Shown: positions 35,028-44,948, counted from the first letter of the stretch. The stretch is 51,988 bases of DNA from Acetivibrio alkalicellulosi (GCA_008125075.1 VLTH01000001.1:557871-609858), one strand, 5' to 3'. Numbers and translations: made by a program. Notes: generated from the letters alone by a model not told the origin.

Positions 35028-35059
35028 GTAGACATAATAAAATAGCTAAAGAGGTAATA

Positions 35060-36442
35060 ATGAAAAAAAGTTTTAATGATATGGGTATTTCACCCCTTAT
35101 TTTAAAGGCAATAGAAGAGATGGGTTTTAATGAACCTACTGAAGTGCAGAGCAAGGCAATTCCTTATATTTTGAACCAGGAAGATCAGATTGTAATGTCT
35201 AAAACAGGAAGTGGCAAGACAGCCACTTTTGGAATTCCTATGCTACAAATGATTGATTCTAAAGAGATTGGAATTCAAGGTCTTATTCTTACACCTACAC
35301 GGGAGCTGGCAGTTCAGATAGAGAACGATCTAAAAAAGATGTCAAAATATCTCCCTCACAAGATGACGGCTGTATACGGCCAGCATAATATAAACATTGA
35401 AATAAAGGCCTTAAATGAAGGGGTTTCTATTGTCAGCGGAACACCTGGACGGGTATATGATCACCTTCGTCAAGGTACGCTTAAAACCAAAAATATACGA
35501 TTTTTGATACTCGATGAGGCAGATAGAATGCTGGACATGGGTTTTATAGATCAGGTGGTAAGGATTATCAAGACTCTACCTAAAGATAGGGTAACACTAC
35601 TTTTTTCAGCTACTATGCCCACTGAAATTGGTAAAATTTGCAGGGAGTATATGAAACATCCGGTTACAATTGAGATTGAATCGCAAACAAAGACAGTAGA
35701 CACAACTGAACAGATATATTTTCGTGTGGAAAAAAGTGAAAAGAATATGCAGTTAAATCGAATACTTCTAACTGAACACCCGAAAAGTTGTATGATTTTC
35801 TGTAACACACGAATGTCTGTAGATAAGGTTAAAAGTTTTTTATCCCGAAAGGGATATTTATGTGAGTCTTTACATGGAGATATTCAACAAAGTAAACGGA
35901 TGAAGACTATTAAACAGTTCAAACAGCAAGATTTTAATTTGCTTGTAGCTACAGACGTTGCAGCACGTGGTATCCACATCGACAATTTGTCACTAGTAAT
36001 CAACTATGATGTCCCAAACAACAAAGACAACTATGTTCATAGAATCGGGCGTACTGGTAGAATAGGGAATATAGGCCGTGCTATAACTTTAGTAACAGGC
36101 GACGACATCATGGATCTATATGAGATCGAAGAACATATAGGTTCTCAGATTATTGAAAAAGAATTACCCTCGAAGGATGTTTTCAACCAAAATAGGACAA
36201 AGATAGAAAAGTGGATAAAGGCCAATTCACAAAAACCAAAGATTTTAGACAAAAAACCTCATATTCATCATCATGAGAAGTTTAGAAAACCGTTAATTAA
36301 GGATAAATCAGATCATAATATGACCAATCGTGTCAGGGTGGTTGCTGCTGAAGAGCAAGAGAAACCTGCAAAGATAACAGCCAAACCAGCACCTTCATGC
36401 TCACTACTTAAACGATTGTTTCAGAAAATATTTAGAAAGTAA
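35060..36442 (+). CDS. DEAD-box RNA helicase
   Basis: 460 residues; ATP-dependent RNA unwinding, probably in ribosome assembly or RNA decay. Q motif FNEPTEVQSKAIP, Walker A SKTGSGKTATFG (about 45-56), TPTRELAVQ, TPGRVYDHL, LDEADRMLDMGF (about 151-162), SATMP, then the second domain with CMIFCNTRMSVDKV, VATDVAARGIHI and HRIGRTGR. The C-terminal ~80 residues are basic and His/Lys-rich, a likely RNA-binding tail. Ribosome binding site agaggt. Monocistronic; a terminator lies downstream. Confidence 0.93.
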   Translation: MKKSFNDMGISPLILKAIEEMGFNEPTEVQSKAIPYILNQEDQIVMSKTGSGKTATFGIPMLQMIDSKEIGIQGLILTPTRELAVQIENDLKKMSKYLPHKMTAVYGQHNINIEIKALNEGVSIVSGTPGRVYDHLRQGTLKTKNIRFLILDEADRMLDMGFIDQVVRIIKTLPKDRVTLLFSATMPTEIGKICREYMKHPVTIEIESQTKTVDTTEQIYFRVEKSEKNMQLNRILLTEHPKSCMIFCNTRMSVDKVKSFLSRKGYLCESLHGDIQQSKRMKTIKQFKQQDFNLLVATDVAARGIHIDNLSLVINYDVPNNKDNYVHRIGRTGRIGNIGRAITLVTGDDIMDLYEIEEHIGSQIIEKELPSKDVFNQNRTKIEKWIKANSQKPKILDKKPHIHHHEKFRKPLIKDKSDHNMTNRVRVVAAEEQEKPAKITAKPAPSCSLLKRLFQKIFRK

Positions 36443-36625
36443 GGTTACTCCTTAAATATGCATGAAAGATTAAGTGCTTGTTATAAAGTGATAAAAAACA
36501 GACCTTATGCACAGACAGTTTTTTGGGATTGCGGATATGAAGGCTATTTAGCTAGAAACTAGGCTAATATAAAGGCTCTACACTATATTATTGCCTGCAT
36601 TAGAATAAGATATAATAAAACAAAT

Positions 36626-36670
36626 AAAAGGAGCAGTTGTGGCCAAAAGCCTATCTACAACTGCTCCTTT
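36626..36670. terminator. Bidirectional terminator between the helicase and GH5 genes
   Basis: Stem aaaggagcagttgt / acaactgctccttt (14 bp) with a loop of about 16 bases. It lies between convergent genes. Confidence 0.85.
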
Positions 36671-36682
36671 AAAATACTATTT

Positions 36683-38368
36683 TTATCCTACAAAAGGAAG
36701 TGAATCGATTATTTCAAGCAAATATCTTCTTAGAAGTATACAGTCTGTAGTGTTAACAGCGCCGTCAAGATTTACATCTGCTGCTTCTAAGTTTGCATTA
36801 GCTACTGGGATTTCAAGAACTATTCTTCTTAGTAATATGTAATCTGTTGAGTCTACCTTTCCATCACCATTTATATCACCATAAACAACTTCTGGTTGAC
36901 TTGTTGGAGTTGGAGTTGGAGGCGTTGGTGTTGAAGTTGGTCTAGGTGTTATTGGAGGAGAATCTATGCCAAAATATTCTCCACGAGAGATACCATTATT
37001 ACCTAGAGGAACTCTTTGATCAAGTCCAATGAATCTTCCTTGAGAGTCTTGCCATAATGTAGGTTTTAACAATCCATATTTTTCTTCATCCCATGTTGAC
37101 CAATCATTACCTAATAAGCCACCTGTATCACCTGAATTAGGATTTATACACCAAAAGGCATGGTGTAAACGATGTTCAACTATATAGTCTCTTAATATAG
37201 TCATCCATTTTTGGTTGGCACCTCCGTCCATATGACCGCCCCATTCACCTATGTAAAGTGGCGATATTCCTTCATGATGAAGATATGACCAGGTATCATA
37301 CATATAATCTTCTTCTAAAGTCTCAAGAGTAAAGTCTTTATCAAACCAAGGTTGTGCCCACACAGAAGGACCATACTCATGTGGAGAATAGACAATCTGA
37401 CTGTTTAGCGGTCCTAAATCAATAGGGTAATCTCTAACACCCCTTAGATTTCCACCCCACCAAGCATGATGATATGGTTTAGCGTCTCCAATAGCACCGA
37501 AAACATCAGGATCTTCATATGTAAATCCTAACTCAGTTTTAGGATACATCTCAACCCCTTCGATCATTATTAACATATTTGGGTTTACATCTAGTATGGC
37601 TTTTGAACATGTTTCAGCAGCATGCTTCCAGTTGTTTTCTCGAGTTGAATTATCCCATATTGCCATATCATCTGGAATTGGACCAGTATAACCACGTTTT
37701 CCGTGGGGTTCATTTTGTATATCCATAGCAATTATTGTGTCATCATTTTTATATTTGTCTGTTAGCCACACAAGAGTGTCTATCCACATTTTTGTTGTAA
37801 TTACTCCAGCTGTCTTGGTCTCAACTCCGTACCACAAATTATAAACGTGGCCAGAATTGTCGGCATGAGGACTGTGAATATCAATAACAACTTTAATTCC
37901 TAGTTCTTTGCAATATCCCATTATTATGTCGAAAATTTCCATGCTGTTTTTAGTGCCATCTGTAACAGGGTCATAAAAATCAGGATTAAGAACAAAATGG
38001 GGTGGGTTATTAACAGCTGTAACACTTGATACAGGATTTGGTTTTCCTATCATCCAGCTATACAAAAGCTCTGTAGAAATTGGTAATCTCAAAACACCTA
38101 TTCCTCTGTCAGCTATATCAGATAGAATCTCTTTAACGTCGTACCAAGAACCATGAAAAACATTTTCACTACAGTTAAAGCCAAACCAGTTAGCACCAGT
38201 AAGCCAAACCTCATTTCCATGCATATCATAGATCTTGTTGCCAACACAATGAAGCCAATCATCATTGGTATCATCAATAGGTCTTGCGTCCATGTAACTA
38301 ATTAGTAAAAACATGGAAAGAACCGTTGTGGCGATCATAAGTGAAAACAATCCCACTACTTTTTTCAT
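36683..38368 (-). CDS. Cellulosomal GH5 endoglucanase with type I dockerin
   Basis: 561 residues from the ATG at 38368 (gggggaag upstream; the TTG at 38386 lies within the site). A signal segment (about 5-26) is followed by the GH5 catalytic domain to about residue 465: GVLRLPIS, VVIDIHSPHADNSG, acid/base Glu in DIQNEPHG (about 220), SPHEYGPSVW, and nucleophile Glu in YIGEWGG (about 375). A Thr/Pro linker (PTSTPTPPTPTPTSQP) leads to a dockerin: DINGDGKVDSTDYILLRR and DVNLDGAVNTTDCILLRRYL. Cleaves beta-1,4-glucan outside the cell while docked on a scaffoldin. Subfamily GH5_1 is likely but not certain. Confidence 0.93.
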   Translation of the reverse strand: MKKVVGLFSLMIATTVLSMFLLISYMDARPIDDTNDDWLHCVGNKIYDMHGNEVWLTGANWFGFNCSENVFHGSWYDVKEILSDIADRGIGVLRLPISTELLYSWMIGKPNPVSSVTAVNNPPHFVLNPDFYDPVTDGTKNSMEIFDIIMGYCKELGIKVVIDIHSPHADNSGHVYNLWYGVETKTAGVITTKMWIDTLVWLTDKYKNDDTIIAMDIQNEPHGKRGYTGPIPDDMAIWDNSTRENNWKHAAETCSKAILDVNPNMLIMIEGVEMYPKTELGFTYEDPDVFGAIGDAKPYHHAWWGGNLRGVRDYPIDLGPLNSQIVYSPHEYGPSVWAQPWFDKDFTLETLEEDYMYDTWSYLHHEGISPLYIGEWGGHMDGGANQKWMTILRDYIVEHRLHHAFWCINPNSGDTGGLLGNDWSTWDEEKYGLLKPTLWQDSQGRFIGLDQRVPLGNNGISRGEYFGIDSPPITPRPTSTPTPPTPTPTSQPEVVYGDINGDGKVDSTDYILLRRIVLEIPVANANLEAADVNLDGAVNTTDCILLRRYLLEIIDSLPFVG

Positions 38369-38515
38369 AAAATACTTCCCCCTCAAAAATTTATATATAA
38401 CTCATGCATTTAAAATGCTTGAATTAATTACATTATCGTATACTATTAATTTTATAGAAAATTATAGAATAAATCAAGTTAAAACTGATTAGAAGGAGAG
38501 ATAATTTATATAAAA

Positions 38516-40387
38516 TCACTGTACACTCTTCTCAAATAGCATATAATATTGTAATTTTATATACTCTGATATAATTTCTTTGTCATCTTTACTTAAGTTT
38601 TCTGTAAATACCCCATCATCTATTTTGAGAAATCTACTGGTTATTACAGGAAACATATCTTTTAAATCTCGCAAATAGTGAAAATATTGTGTTCCATCTA
38701 TACCAATATAATCTAAAAGCACTAAGCTAAGATAGTTAGTACTTATATAAGGTGCTTCACCAACAGCAGGAGTAATACCTTGAGTATTCAACAACTCTTT
38801 TGCAGCGTTGTTACTCCATATAAAGTATGGAGTTTCATACATGTTTAAGTATGCTTCTAAATCCCCAGAGGGTCCAATATTGTAATTCATAGCTTCAAAG
38901 CCTGAAAAGTTTTCTCCAAGCAATGGAAGATGATCAGAAAAGTACAATAGAACAACAGGTTCATTTATTTCTTCTAATTGATTAACAAGATATCCTAAAG
39001 CTTTATCACAGCTCATGAGTCCGCTTATAAAATTATTAATAAGATAATAGTAATTACTATCTATATTCACATCTTTTAGTATTCTAGGGTTACCAATACT
39101 AAAATTAGCATAAGGCCCATGGTTCTCAATAGTTACAGTAAAATTAAAATATGGATCATCTGGGTAAGTAGATAAATGATTTCTAAAATCATCAAGTAAA
39201 AAATTAAATGCATCTAAATCGGATACATAATAAGTGGTTGTCTGATCAATATCCATATCATCAATGAAAAATTTATTTTGAAAGCCTAAGTATTCGTATA
39301 CGTTAAATCTGTTATAAAACCAGGGGAATCCTGGATGAAAACCTGTAGTTTTATAACCTTTAGATTGTAGCATCCACGGCAGCGCATATGTGTCTTTACG
39401 TATAAAATTTATATAGGGATTTGCAAAATCACTAAGTGTACTTCTTGTGTGCCCGGTGAGAAATGAAAATTCAGTATCAGCAGTACCACCACCGAATACG
39501 TTAGTAACTATTCTGCTAGAATAAGATTCCTTTTTGATTCTATTAAAGTTTTCCAAAGGATCTAGACCTTCATTAAATTCGAGTCCTGGTACTTTGTCTA
39601 TGTCCCAGAAAGCTTCGCTCATTATTGCAATAATGTGAGGTAATCTTTTATCTGATGCCATACCTTCAGAATCGAAAACAACTTTAGAATCATATTTTGA
39701 AAGTATATTTTGACTATCCTTTGCAGAGTAATTTTCGGGTACTGGTAAATCAAATTGATGGGTTTTAACTAAAAAAGAATATATAAAACCTCTTGAGGTT
39801 ACAACATCAACTAAGGAGTACTGAGACCCATAAATTTCAAAACTGTTATAGAATGAGGAACTGCTATAACTGTTATTATATAAAAGCATAGAGACAAAGA
39901 TAGTTAGTATAATACCTGATACTCTATATAATACGCCTATTTTTTTTGACTTAACAAATATAAATAAAAACAAAGAAAAAACAATGAAAATAGACAACAC
40001 ACCGTACAGACCTATGCTAAAAGGAAGTTGAGACAAATTTATTACTTTTGTAGACTCATTACCTAGGTAGATATCTGCCGGAACAAAAGGTTCATGCCTA
40101 AGGCGAACTTTAAAACGATTTATAAATTGAAATAGTAAAAAAGGAGCACCACCAAAGAAAAATGAGACCCATAATCTAGAGGTCAAAAAAAAGACAAATA
40201 ACATAAGTAAAGTAATAGGTAATGTATTCATTATGAATAATAAGGGAGATTTTACATACCTCCAGACAATCTCAAAAGAAAAAATAGTTGAAACCTGAAT
40301 ACCTATTATTGATAGTATAACTGAAAATCCTATTATGGCTAAAAAATTTTGATAATGCTTGTCTATATGTATAAATTTTATATTCAT
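38516..40387 (-). CDS. LTA synthase-like membrane sulfatase-fold phosphotransferase
   Basis: 623 residues. About five membrane segments in the first 190 residues, then an alkaline-phosphatase/sulfatase domain: HIIAIMSEAFWDIDKVPGLE, FGGGTADTEFSFLTGH (the likely nucleophile Thr lies here), GYKTTGFHPGFPWFYNR, and the metal-binding YFSDHLPLLGEN. This is the lipoteichoic acid synthase layout, in which glycerol phosphate is moved from phosphatidylglycerol to a growing chain outside the membrane. Exact product unknown, since related proteins act on other glycans. Monocistronic as seen. Confidence 0.87.
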   Translation of the reverse strand: MNIKFIHIDKHYQNFLAIIGFSVILSIIGIQVSTIFSFEIVWRYVKSPLLFIMNTLPITLLMLFVFFLTSRLWVSFFFGGAPFLLFQFINRFKVRLRHEPFVPADIYLGNESTKVINLSQLPFSIGLYGVLSIFIVFSLFLFIFVKSKKIGVLYRVSGIILTIFVSMLLYNNSYSSSSFYNSFEIYGSQYSLVDVVTSRGFIYSFLVKTHQFDLPVPENYSAKDSQNILSKYDSKVVFDSEGMASDKRLPHIIAIMSEAFWDIDKVPGLEFNEGLDPLENFNRIKKESYSSRIVTNVFGGGTADTEFSFLTGHTRSTLSDFANPYINFIRKDTYALPWMLQSKGYKTTGFHPGFPWFYNRFNVYEYLGFQNKFFIDDMDIDQTTTYYVSDLDAFNFLLDDFRNHLSTYPDDPYFNFTVTIENHGPYANFSIGNPRILKDVNIDSNYYYLINNFISGLMSCDKALGYLVNQLEEINEPVVLLYFSDHLPLLGENFSGFEAMNYNIGPSGDLEAYLNMYETPYFIWSNNAAKELLNTQGITPAVGEAPYISTNYLSLVLLDYIGIDGTQYFHYLRDLKDMFPVITSRFLKIDDGVFTENLSKDDKEIISEYIKLQYYMLFEKSVQ

Positions 40388-40808
40388 CTAATTGTCTCCT
40401 TCTTTTGTATAAATAAAAGTTTTTCCTTATTGAAGCTTATCAGAATATATAATGTATTTCAATGTATATATCATAGGTTCAACACTTATTATCCCAAAAA
40501 ACAATACTTTTATTTCGAAATTTCATGCATATTGATTAGAAGTAAAAAAGGTGATATCATTTATTAAGGAATGTCTAAAGTATTACTTCAACTTTTCACG
40601 GGGTTTATTTGGCATCAATAAAGAGTTAGGGTCATCGATTCCGATTAATTTAGAAGTCTTTCACTTTGTTTCAAGGTTTCTAATAAGACCTGTAGTGAAA
40701 TAGTAGCGGAAGTTATATTCTGAGCATTCATAAACAGTATTTAAATTAAAATGAATTACATAAATTTTATACTGGCAATATATTTGTATTTGGAGGTTGT
40801 AATTGTAA
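40388..40808. other. 420-base gap with repeat families B and C
   Basis: Apart from the family B copy at 40567-40723, only AT-rich sequence. The pyruvate kinase ribosome binding site (ggaggttg) lies at about 40792-40799. Confidence 0.5.
40567..40723 (+). repeat. Family B repeat, expanded copy
   Basis: Left arm aaggaatgtctaaagtatta then cttcaacttttcacg; right arm gtagtgaaatag then gcggaagttatattctga. The arms are inverted repeats. The middle differs from the 48757 copy and includes a partial family C unit (tagaagtctttcac..ggtttctaat). Confidence 0.6.
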
Positions 40809-42563
40809 ATGAGAAGGACAAAAATAATATGTACGTTAGGTCCAGCAGTAGAAAGTGAAGATACATTAAGAGAACTTATGTTAAAAGGTATGAATGTGGC
40901 TCGTTTAAATTTTTCACATGGTGACCATGAAGAACATAAAAAAAGAGTTGAATTGTTTAAAAAAGTTAGGGAAAGCCTAGAACTTCCAATACCTCTCCTA
41001 TTAGATACCAAGGGACCTGAAATAAGACTAGGTAAGTTTGATAAAGAAGAGGTATATCTAAAGGAAGGGGAATCTTTTGTACTAGTTAATGACAATATTT
41101 CTGGTGATGAAAAAAAAGTATCAATATCTTACAAGGAATTATATAAAGATGTAAAGATAGGCAGTAGTATACTGGTAAATGACGGCTTAGTTGAGCTTAA
41201 AGTGGAGAAGGTAAAAGACAAGGATATTTATTGCAAGGTTCTAAATGGCGGAATTATAGGAGATCATAAAGGTGTAAATGTTCCAGGAGTTGAAGTTCAC
41301 CTTCCCTCACTTACTCAAAAAGATGTAGAAGATATTAAATTTGCAATTGATAATGAGTTTGATTTTGTAGCAGCATCTTTTATAAGAAAAGCGTCTGATG
41401 TCATTGAAATAAAAAAAGTTCTTGAGAGAAACAATGGTCAGGATATTAATGTAATCTCAAAAATTGAAAATAGGGAAGCAATTGAAAATGTTGATGAGAT
41501 AATAAAAGTATCTGATGGTATTATGGTGGCAAGAGGTGATTTAGGCGTTGAAATACCTGTAGAAGAAGTTCCAATTGTACAAAAAATGATTATAGAAAAA
41601 TGCTACCGGAATGGAAAACCTGTTATTACAGCAACTCAGATGCTTGATTCCATGATACGCAATCCACGCCCCACAAGGGCTGAAACAAGCGACGTAGCAA
41701 ATGCTATTTATGATGGGACAAGTGCAATTATGCTCTCAGGAGAAACTGCCATTGGGAAGTATCCTATTGAGACACTTGAGATGATGTCTAAAATTGCGAA
41801 AAAGGCAGAGAGATCTGTTGACTATTGGGAAAAGTTTTCAAAAATGCAGTATGATATGAATCCTAGCGTTACAAACGCAATTAGTCATGCTACATGTACT
41901 ACAGCTCAGGATTTAAAAGCATCTGCTATTATTACTGTAACACATTCAGGACGAACAGCCAGGATGATTTCAAGATTCAGACCCCAATGCCCTATAATTG
42001 CAACTACAGTTTCACCACGAGTCAGAAGGCAACTTTCACTATCGTGGGGAGTAATTCCTTTTCTGGTACCTGATGCATCTTGTACAGACGAAGTATTTGA
42101 TATGGGTATTGAAAAAGCGTTGGAATCTAAAAGAGTTAAAAATGGTGATTTAGTTGTTATAACTGCTGGAGTTCCAATTGGAGTAAGTGGTACTACCAAT
42201 ATATTAAGGGTGCATATAGTTGGGAAGGTATTGGTTCAAGGAACTGGTATTGGTACAAGCTCTGTTACAGGAGAAATTCATGTTGCAAGAACTGTTGAAG
42301 AAGCAAAAGAATGTTTTACAGATGGGAATATACTGGTTGTACCTTACACAAATAATGATATGATGCCTATCATTAGAAAGGCTTCTGCTTTAGTTGTTGA
42401 AGAAGGAGGATTATCTTCTCATGCTGTTACAGTGGGATTAGCTCTAGAGATACCTGTAATTATAGGTACTGAAAATGCTACGAAAATATTAAAAAACGGT
42501 TCGGTAGTTACAGTTGATGCTGAAAGAGGTATAGTTTACTATGGGCCTACTGAAGAATCATAA
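40809..42563 (+). CDS. pyk: Pyruvate kinase
   Basis: 584 residues; converts phosphoenolpyruvate and ADP to pyruvate and ATP. N-terminal RRTKIICTLGPAVESEDTL, LNFSHGDHEEH, LLDTKGPEIRLG, active-site region VISKIENREAIENVDEI, VARGDLGVEIPVEEVP, and TATQMLDSMIRNPRPTRAE. The last ~110 residues are the extra PEP-utiliser mobile domain found in Bacillus and clostridial enzymes, with GGLSSHAVTVGLALEIPVI in place of the phospho-His loop. Full-length. Gene stands alone, ending at the terminator at 42602. Confidence 0.96.
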   Translation: MRRTKIICTLGPAVESEDTLRELMLKGMNVARLNFSHGDHEEHKKRVELFKKVRESLELPIPLLLDTKGPEIRLGKFDKEEVYLKEGESFVLVNDNISGDEKKVSISYKELYKDVKIGSSILVNDGLVELKVEKVKDKDIYCKVLNGGIIGDHKGVNVPGVEVHLPSLTQKDVEDIKFAIDNEFDFVAASFIRKASDVIEIKKVLERNNGQDINVISKIENREAIENVDEIIKVSDGIMVARGDLGVEIPVEEVPIVQKMIIEKCYRNGKPVITATQMLDSMIRNPRPTRAETSDVANAIYDGTSAIMLSGETAIGKYPIETLEMMSKIAKKAERSVDYWEKFSKMQYDMNPSVTNAISHATCTTAQDLKASAIITVTHSGRTARMISRFRPQCPIIATTVSPRVRRQLSLSWGVIPFLVPDASCTDEVFDMGIEKALESKRVKNGDLVVITAGVPIGVSGTTNILRVHIVGKVLVQGTGIGTSSVTGEIHVARTVEEAKECFTDGNILVVPYTNNDMMPIIRKASALVVEEGGLSSHAVTVGLALEIPVIIGTENATKILKNGSVVTVDAERGIVYYGPTEES

Positions 42564-42601
42564 TGAAGCCAAAAAATATCTGAATAGATACGTATATAGT
42601 C

Positions 42602-42640
42602 AAAAACCTCTGGAAAGCAATTTGTAATCCAGAGGTTTTA
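42602..42640. terminator. Terminator after pyk
   Basis: Stem aaaacctctgga / tccagaggtttt, T-rich on both strands; shared with the convergent expansin gene. Confidence 0.85.
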
Positions 42641-42720
42641 TAATTTTATCAATACTTGCGATTTTGCCTCAATATGATATCAGTTGGGTGCATGCTATTT
42701 TTCTTTTACAAATACCCATA

Positions 42721-43680
42721 TCAGTCAGGAAACTGGACATTACCTGGTACAATATAGGCTTCACTGTTGGCCCGATCAAATTCAGGGATGCTATCTATAA
42801 TATCTGTAAGAACATATCCTCTAATATCTGTAATTCGTATCTGAGGAGTTGTGCTAATTACATTTTCAATTAAAAAATGATTCCAGAACATTTTTTCCAT
42901 TTCAATCCACTGGCCGTTTTGATTCATTTCCATTTTTAGTACTGGATATTTATGATTTCTAACTTGTACAGCTAGCCATGAGGGAGAACTACCTTCTTTT
43001 ATTCTATAGGATACATTACCTGTAATTGGTGCAGCAACAATTCTCCATTCAATGTCAATTATTCCAGCAGCCATATCACCAATTTTGTCAAAAGAAATTG
43101 GACAAAGATCTAGTGCACCTGGACCTCCCTCAGGATATAAGTCATTTACATATACAATGGTACTTCCCTTTTCGCCTGTTACCTCAAGATATGCACCAGC
43201 CAATGCTGCTTGAACTTCAAAACCATTATAATCATAAGGGTTTAGTGCTGTAATTTCCATATCTGGTGGGATAGGATCTAATAGAGCAGAGCCACCAGTG
43301 TATCCAGAACCAGTAAAAGTTGCGTAACTTGAATATGTCTTATCCCAATCTGGATACGCACCTGTATTTATTGGCTCAGGAGTTGGTAAAGCCACATCTT
43401 TAGGGAATTTGTCTATAATGCCAAGTATGTATCTTCTTAAAAGCACATAGTCAGTACTGTCTATAACTCCATCACCGTTTGTGTCTGCTGTCAACATTTC
43501 ATCTTCAACAGGAAATGTATCAATGATACCTAATAGATATCTTTTCATTATTGCTGCATCAGTGCTATTTACTACCCCATCATTGTTAACATCTCCAATT
43601 AAATATTGAGCAAAAGAAGAACTAAAGCAAAACATTTGAATGAAAACTAAAATGAATCCGATGCAAAAATACTTTTTCAT
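42721..43680 (-). CDS. Cellulosomal expansin with N-terminal dockerin
   Basis: 319 residues. Signal peptide (1-24, ending S-F-A). A type I dockerin comes next (about 27-92): DVNNDGVVNSTDAAIMKRYL and DTNGDGVIDSTDYVLLRRYI. After a short Pro linker comes a bacterial expansin (about 110-319): YATFTGSGYTGGSALLDPIP, ITALNPYDYNGFEVQAALAG (double-psi barrel with the key Asp), VYVNDLYPEGGPGALDL, YRIKEGSSPSWLAVQVRNHK (CBM63 part) and TDIRGYVLTD. It closely follows B. subtilis EXLX1. It loosens cellulose or wall polymers without hydrolysis; the dockerin targets it to a cellulosome. Confidence 0.93.
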   Translation of the reverse strand: MKKYFCIGFILVFIQMFCFSSSFAQYLIGDVNNDGVVNSTDAAIMKRYLLGIIDTFPVEDEMLTADTNGDGVIDSTDYVLLRRYILGIIDKFPKDVALPTPEPINTGAYPDWDKTYSSYATFTGSGYTGGSALLDPIPPDMEITALNPYDYNGFEVQAALAGAYLEVTGEKGSTIVYVNDLYPEGGPGALDLCPISFDKIGDMAAGIIDIEWRIVAAPITGNVSYRIKEGSSPSWLAVQVRNHKYPVLKMEMNQNGQWIEMEKMFWNHFLIENVISTTPQIRITDIRGYVLTDIIDSIPEFDRANSEAYIVPGNVQFPD

Positions 43681-43960
43681 AATACAAATACCCCCTTAAT
43701 GGACATGGATCCTGTCCTATTTTTATAATATATGTATATAAATTCGCGCTTAAAAACAATTTTAGTCTCCATGTATGCTAAAAATAAGTGAACTCTCTTA
43801 GCATGCACGTGACATTGGTGGGTAAAAATAGTTTAAATAATTCTTTCCCTTTTAATTAATCCTAGTACATGAGATAATATTAATAGCCGGCAAATTCCTA
43901 TAGAAGGGAGATGGTTTAGTTGAAAAGTGCAAAAGGGTGGTTTAACACCTAAAGTGAAAT

Positions 43961-43993
43961 AAAAGCTCGGGGCATCGAGCCCCTGAGCTTTTA
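43961..43993. repeat. Solo family C hairpin
   Basis: aaaagctcggggcatcgagc then ccctgagctttta: same ggggcatcgagcccc core as the 64-bp array but with longer, better-paired stems. Confidence 0.7.
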
Positions 43994-44258
43994 GCTATAT
44001 AGCCAATGCATATACTTAGATAGTTGACTTTTATCATGATATGTAATATAATGGCATAAGGGAAATTGATTTTTAAATGAAAGGGTGTATTAAATGATTA
44101 AAGTATTTTTAAATGAGGTGTATAATCAATAATTTAATATTGGATTAGAAGTTTTAGACGCATATGATACATTAATAATTATTATGTTTGCATAATCTTC
44201 TAATTGCTATAATTTTATAACCAACATACCTGAATAATTTAAAATAAAAAAGTCAGGC

Positions 44259-44281
44259 ACGATTAGTTATCGTGTTTTTTG
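44259..44281 (+). terminator. Terminator-like hairpin
   Basis: cacgat / atcgtg with a 5-base loop followed by tttttt. It would end whatever small transcript precedes it. Confidence 0.55.
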
Positions 44282-44378
44282 TTTTACAGGAGTAAAAAAA
44301 CTATAGTTCCATGTAGTTACGTACATTGGAATTTAAACATAAAATCAAAAATACATAAAAATGAAAGGAGGTGCTTCG

Positions 44379-44474
44379 ATGAAGGCTATGTTTGAATTAA
44401 ATAACAATATCTCAAAAAATAAGGGGGTTTTCATCGTTGATATACAAGAATGGGGAGGTTATTCTTCCTCCTGA
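44379..44474 (+). CDS. 31-residue leader-type peptide
   Basis: ATG 44379 has a near-perfect ribosome binding site (aaaggaggtg, 6 bases upstream). The peptide starts MKAMFELNNNISKNK and ends in three Ser before a TGA at 44472. It overlaps the first 38 bases of the next gene in another frame. No relatives recognised. It may couple or regulate translation of the regulator gene; the strong site is the main evidence that it is real. Confidence 0.5.
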   Translation: MKAMFELNNNISKNKGVFIVDIQEWGGYSSS

Positions 44475-44709
44475 ATTATTGTGCGAGCTTCAAAAATATA
44501 TACAAGGGGAATTGGTGTATATACCCAAAAAAACTAAAAGGGCAGGATGGGGAGAAATAAACGGAACTAAAATGATAATAAGTAAGCGAAACAGTGAAAT
44601 TTATGATTTTTATAAAAAAGGATATTCAATAAACAAATTAGCTATTAGTTTTCACCTGTCTGAAGATAGTATAAAAAAAATTATTCGGAATTTTAAAAGC
44701 AAAAATTGA
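44437..44709 (+). CDS. CD3324-family / Mor-like small DNA-binding protein
   Basis: 90 residues, TTG start at 44437 with aaggggg ten bases upstream. ILPPELLCELQKYIQGELVY and IPKKTKRAGWGE match the CD3324-type pattern. The C-terminus is a helix-turn-helix: IYDFYKKGYSINKLAISFHL then SEDSIKKIIRNF. The family resembles the Mor transcription activator C-terminal domain. Small cytoplasmic regulator; target unknown. Its start lies within the leader peptide frame, so translation may depend on that peptide. Confidence 0.75.
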   Translation: MIYKNGEVILPPELLCELQKYIQGELVYIPKKTKRAGWGEINGTKMIISKRNSEIYDFYKKGYSINKLAISFHLSEDSIKKIIRNFKSKN

Positions 44710-44772
44710 GATTAACATATTAATACAATACTTTTGCAGGATTTAAATGCTAAGTATAAAGGAGTAAACAAA

Positions 44773-44922
44773 ATGAAGGTTAAAAAGACATCAATTGATT
44801 TAATAAAAGAATTTAGAGGTTTGTGGACAATCAATCCTAGGACACGAGTTCATAATAATAATTTTAAAAAAAGCAAAAAGAAAATCCGACAGGAATCAAA
44901 GAAATTGTGCCAAAATATATAA
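44773..44922 (+). CDS. Small basic hypothetical protein
   Basis: 49 residues from ATG 44773, which has aaaggag 9 bases upstream; the longer frame from 44734 has no site. FRGLWTINPRTRVHNNN and a Lys-rich tail suggest a nucleic-acid-binding small protein; similar short proteins occur in clostridia, but I cannot give a function. The terminator at 44949 follows. Confidence 0.55.
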   Translation: MKVKKTSIDLIKEFRGLWTINPRTRVHNNNFKKSKKKIRQESKKLCQNI

Positions 44923-44948
44923 TTGACATTTTAAGGTTATTAAAATCG

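Larger units (their letters stand above)
43681..44378. other. 700-base gap with short repeats
   Basis: No credible gene. It holds a solo family C hairpin (43961-43993), a terminator-like hairpin (44259-44281) and, at about 44094-44200, short frames broken by stops that begin MIKVFLNEVYNQ after a possible gene start; this may be a decayed small gene. Confidence 0.45.

Noticed and set aside
36459-36560. 34-codon frame after the helicase
   Set aside because: No ribosome binding site; it may be a remnant but cannot be supported as a gene.
42664-42873. 69-codon plus-strand frame
   Set aside because: Antisense shadow of the expansin 3' end.
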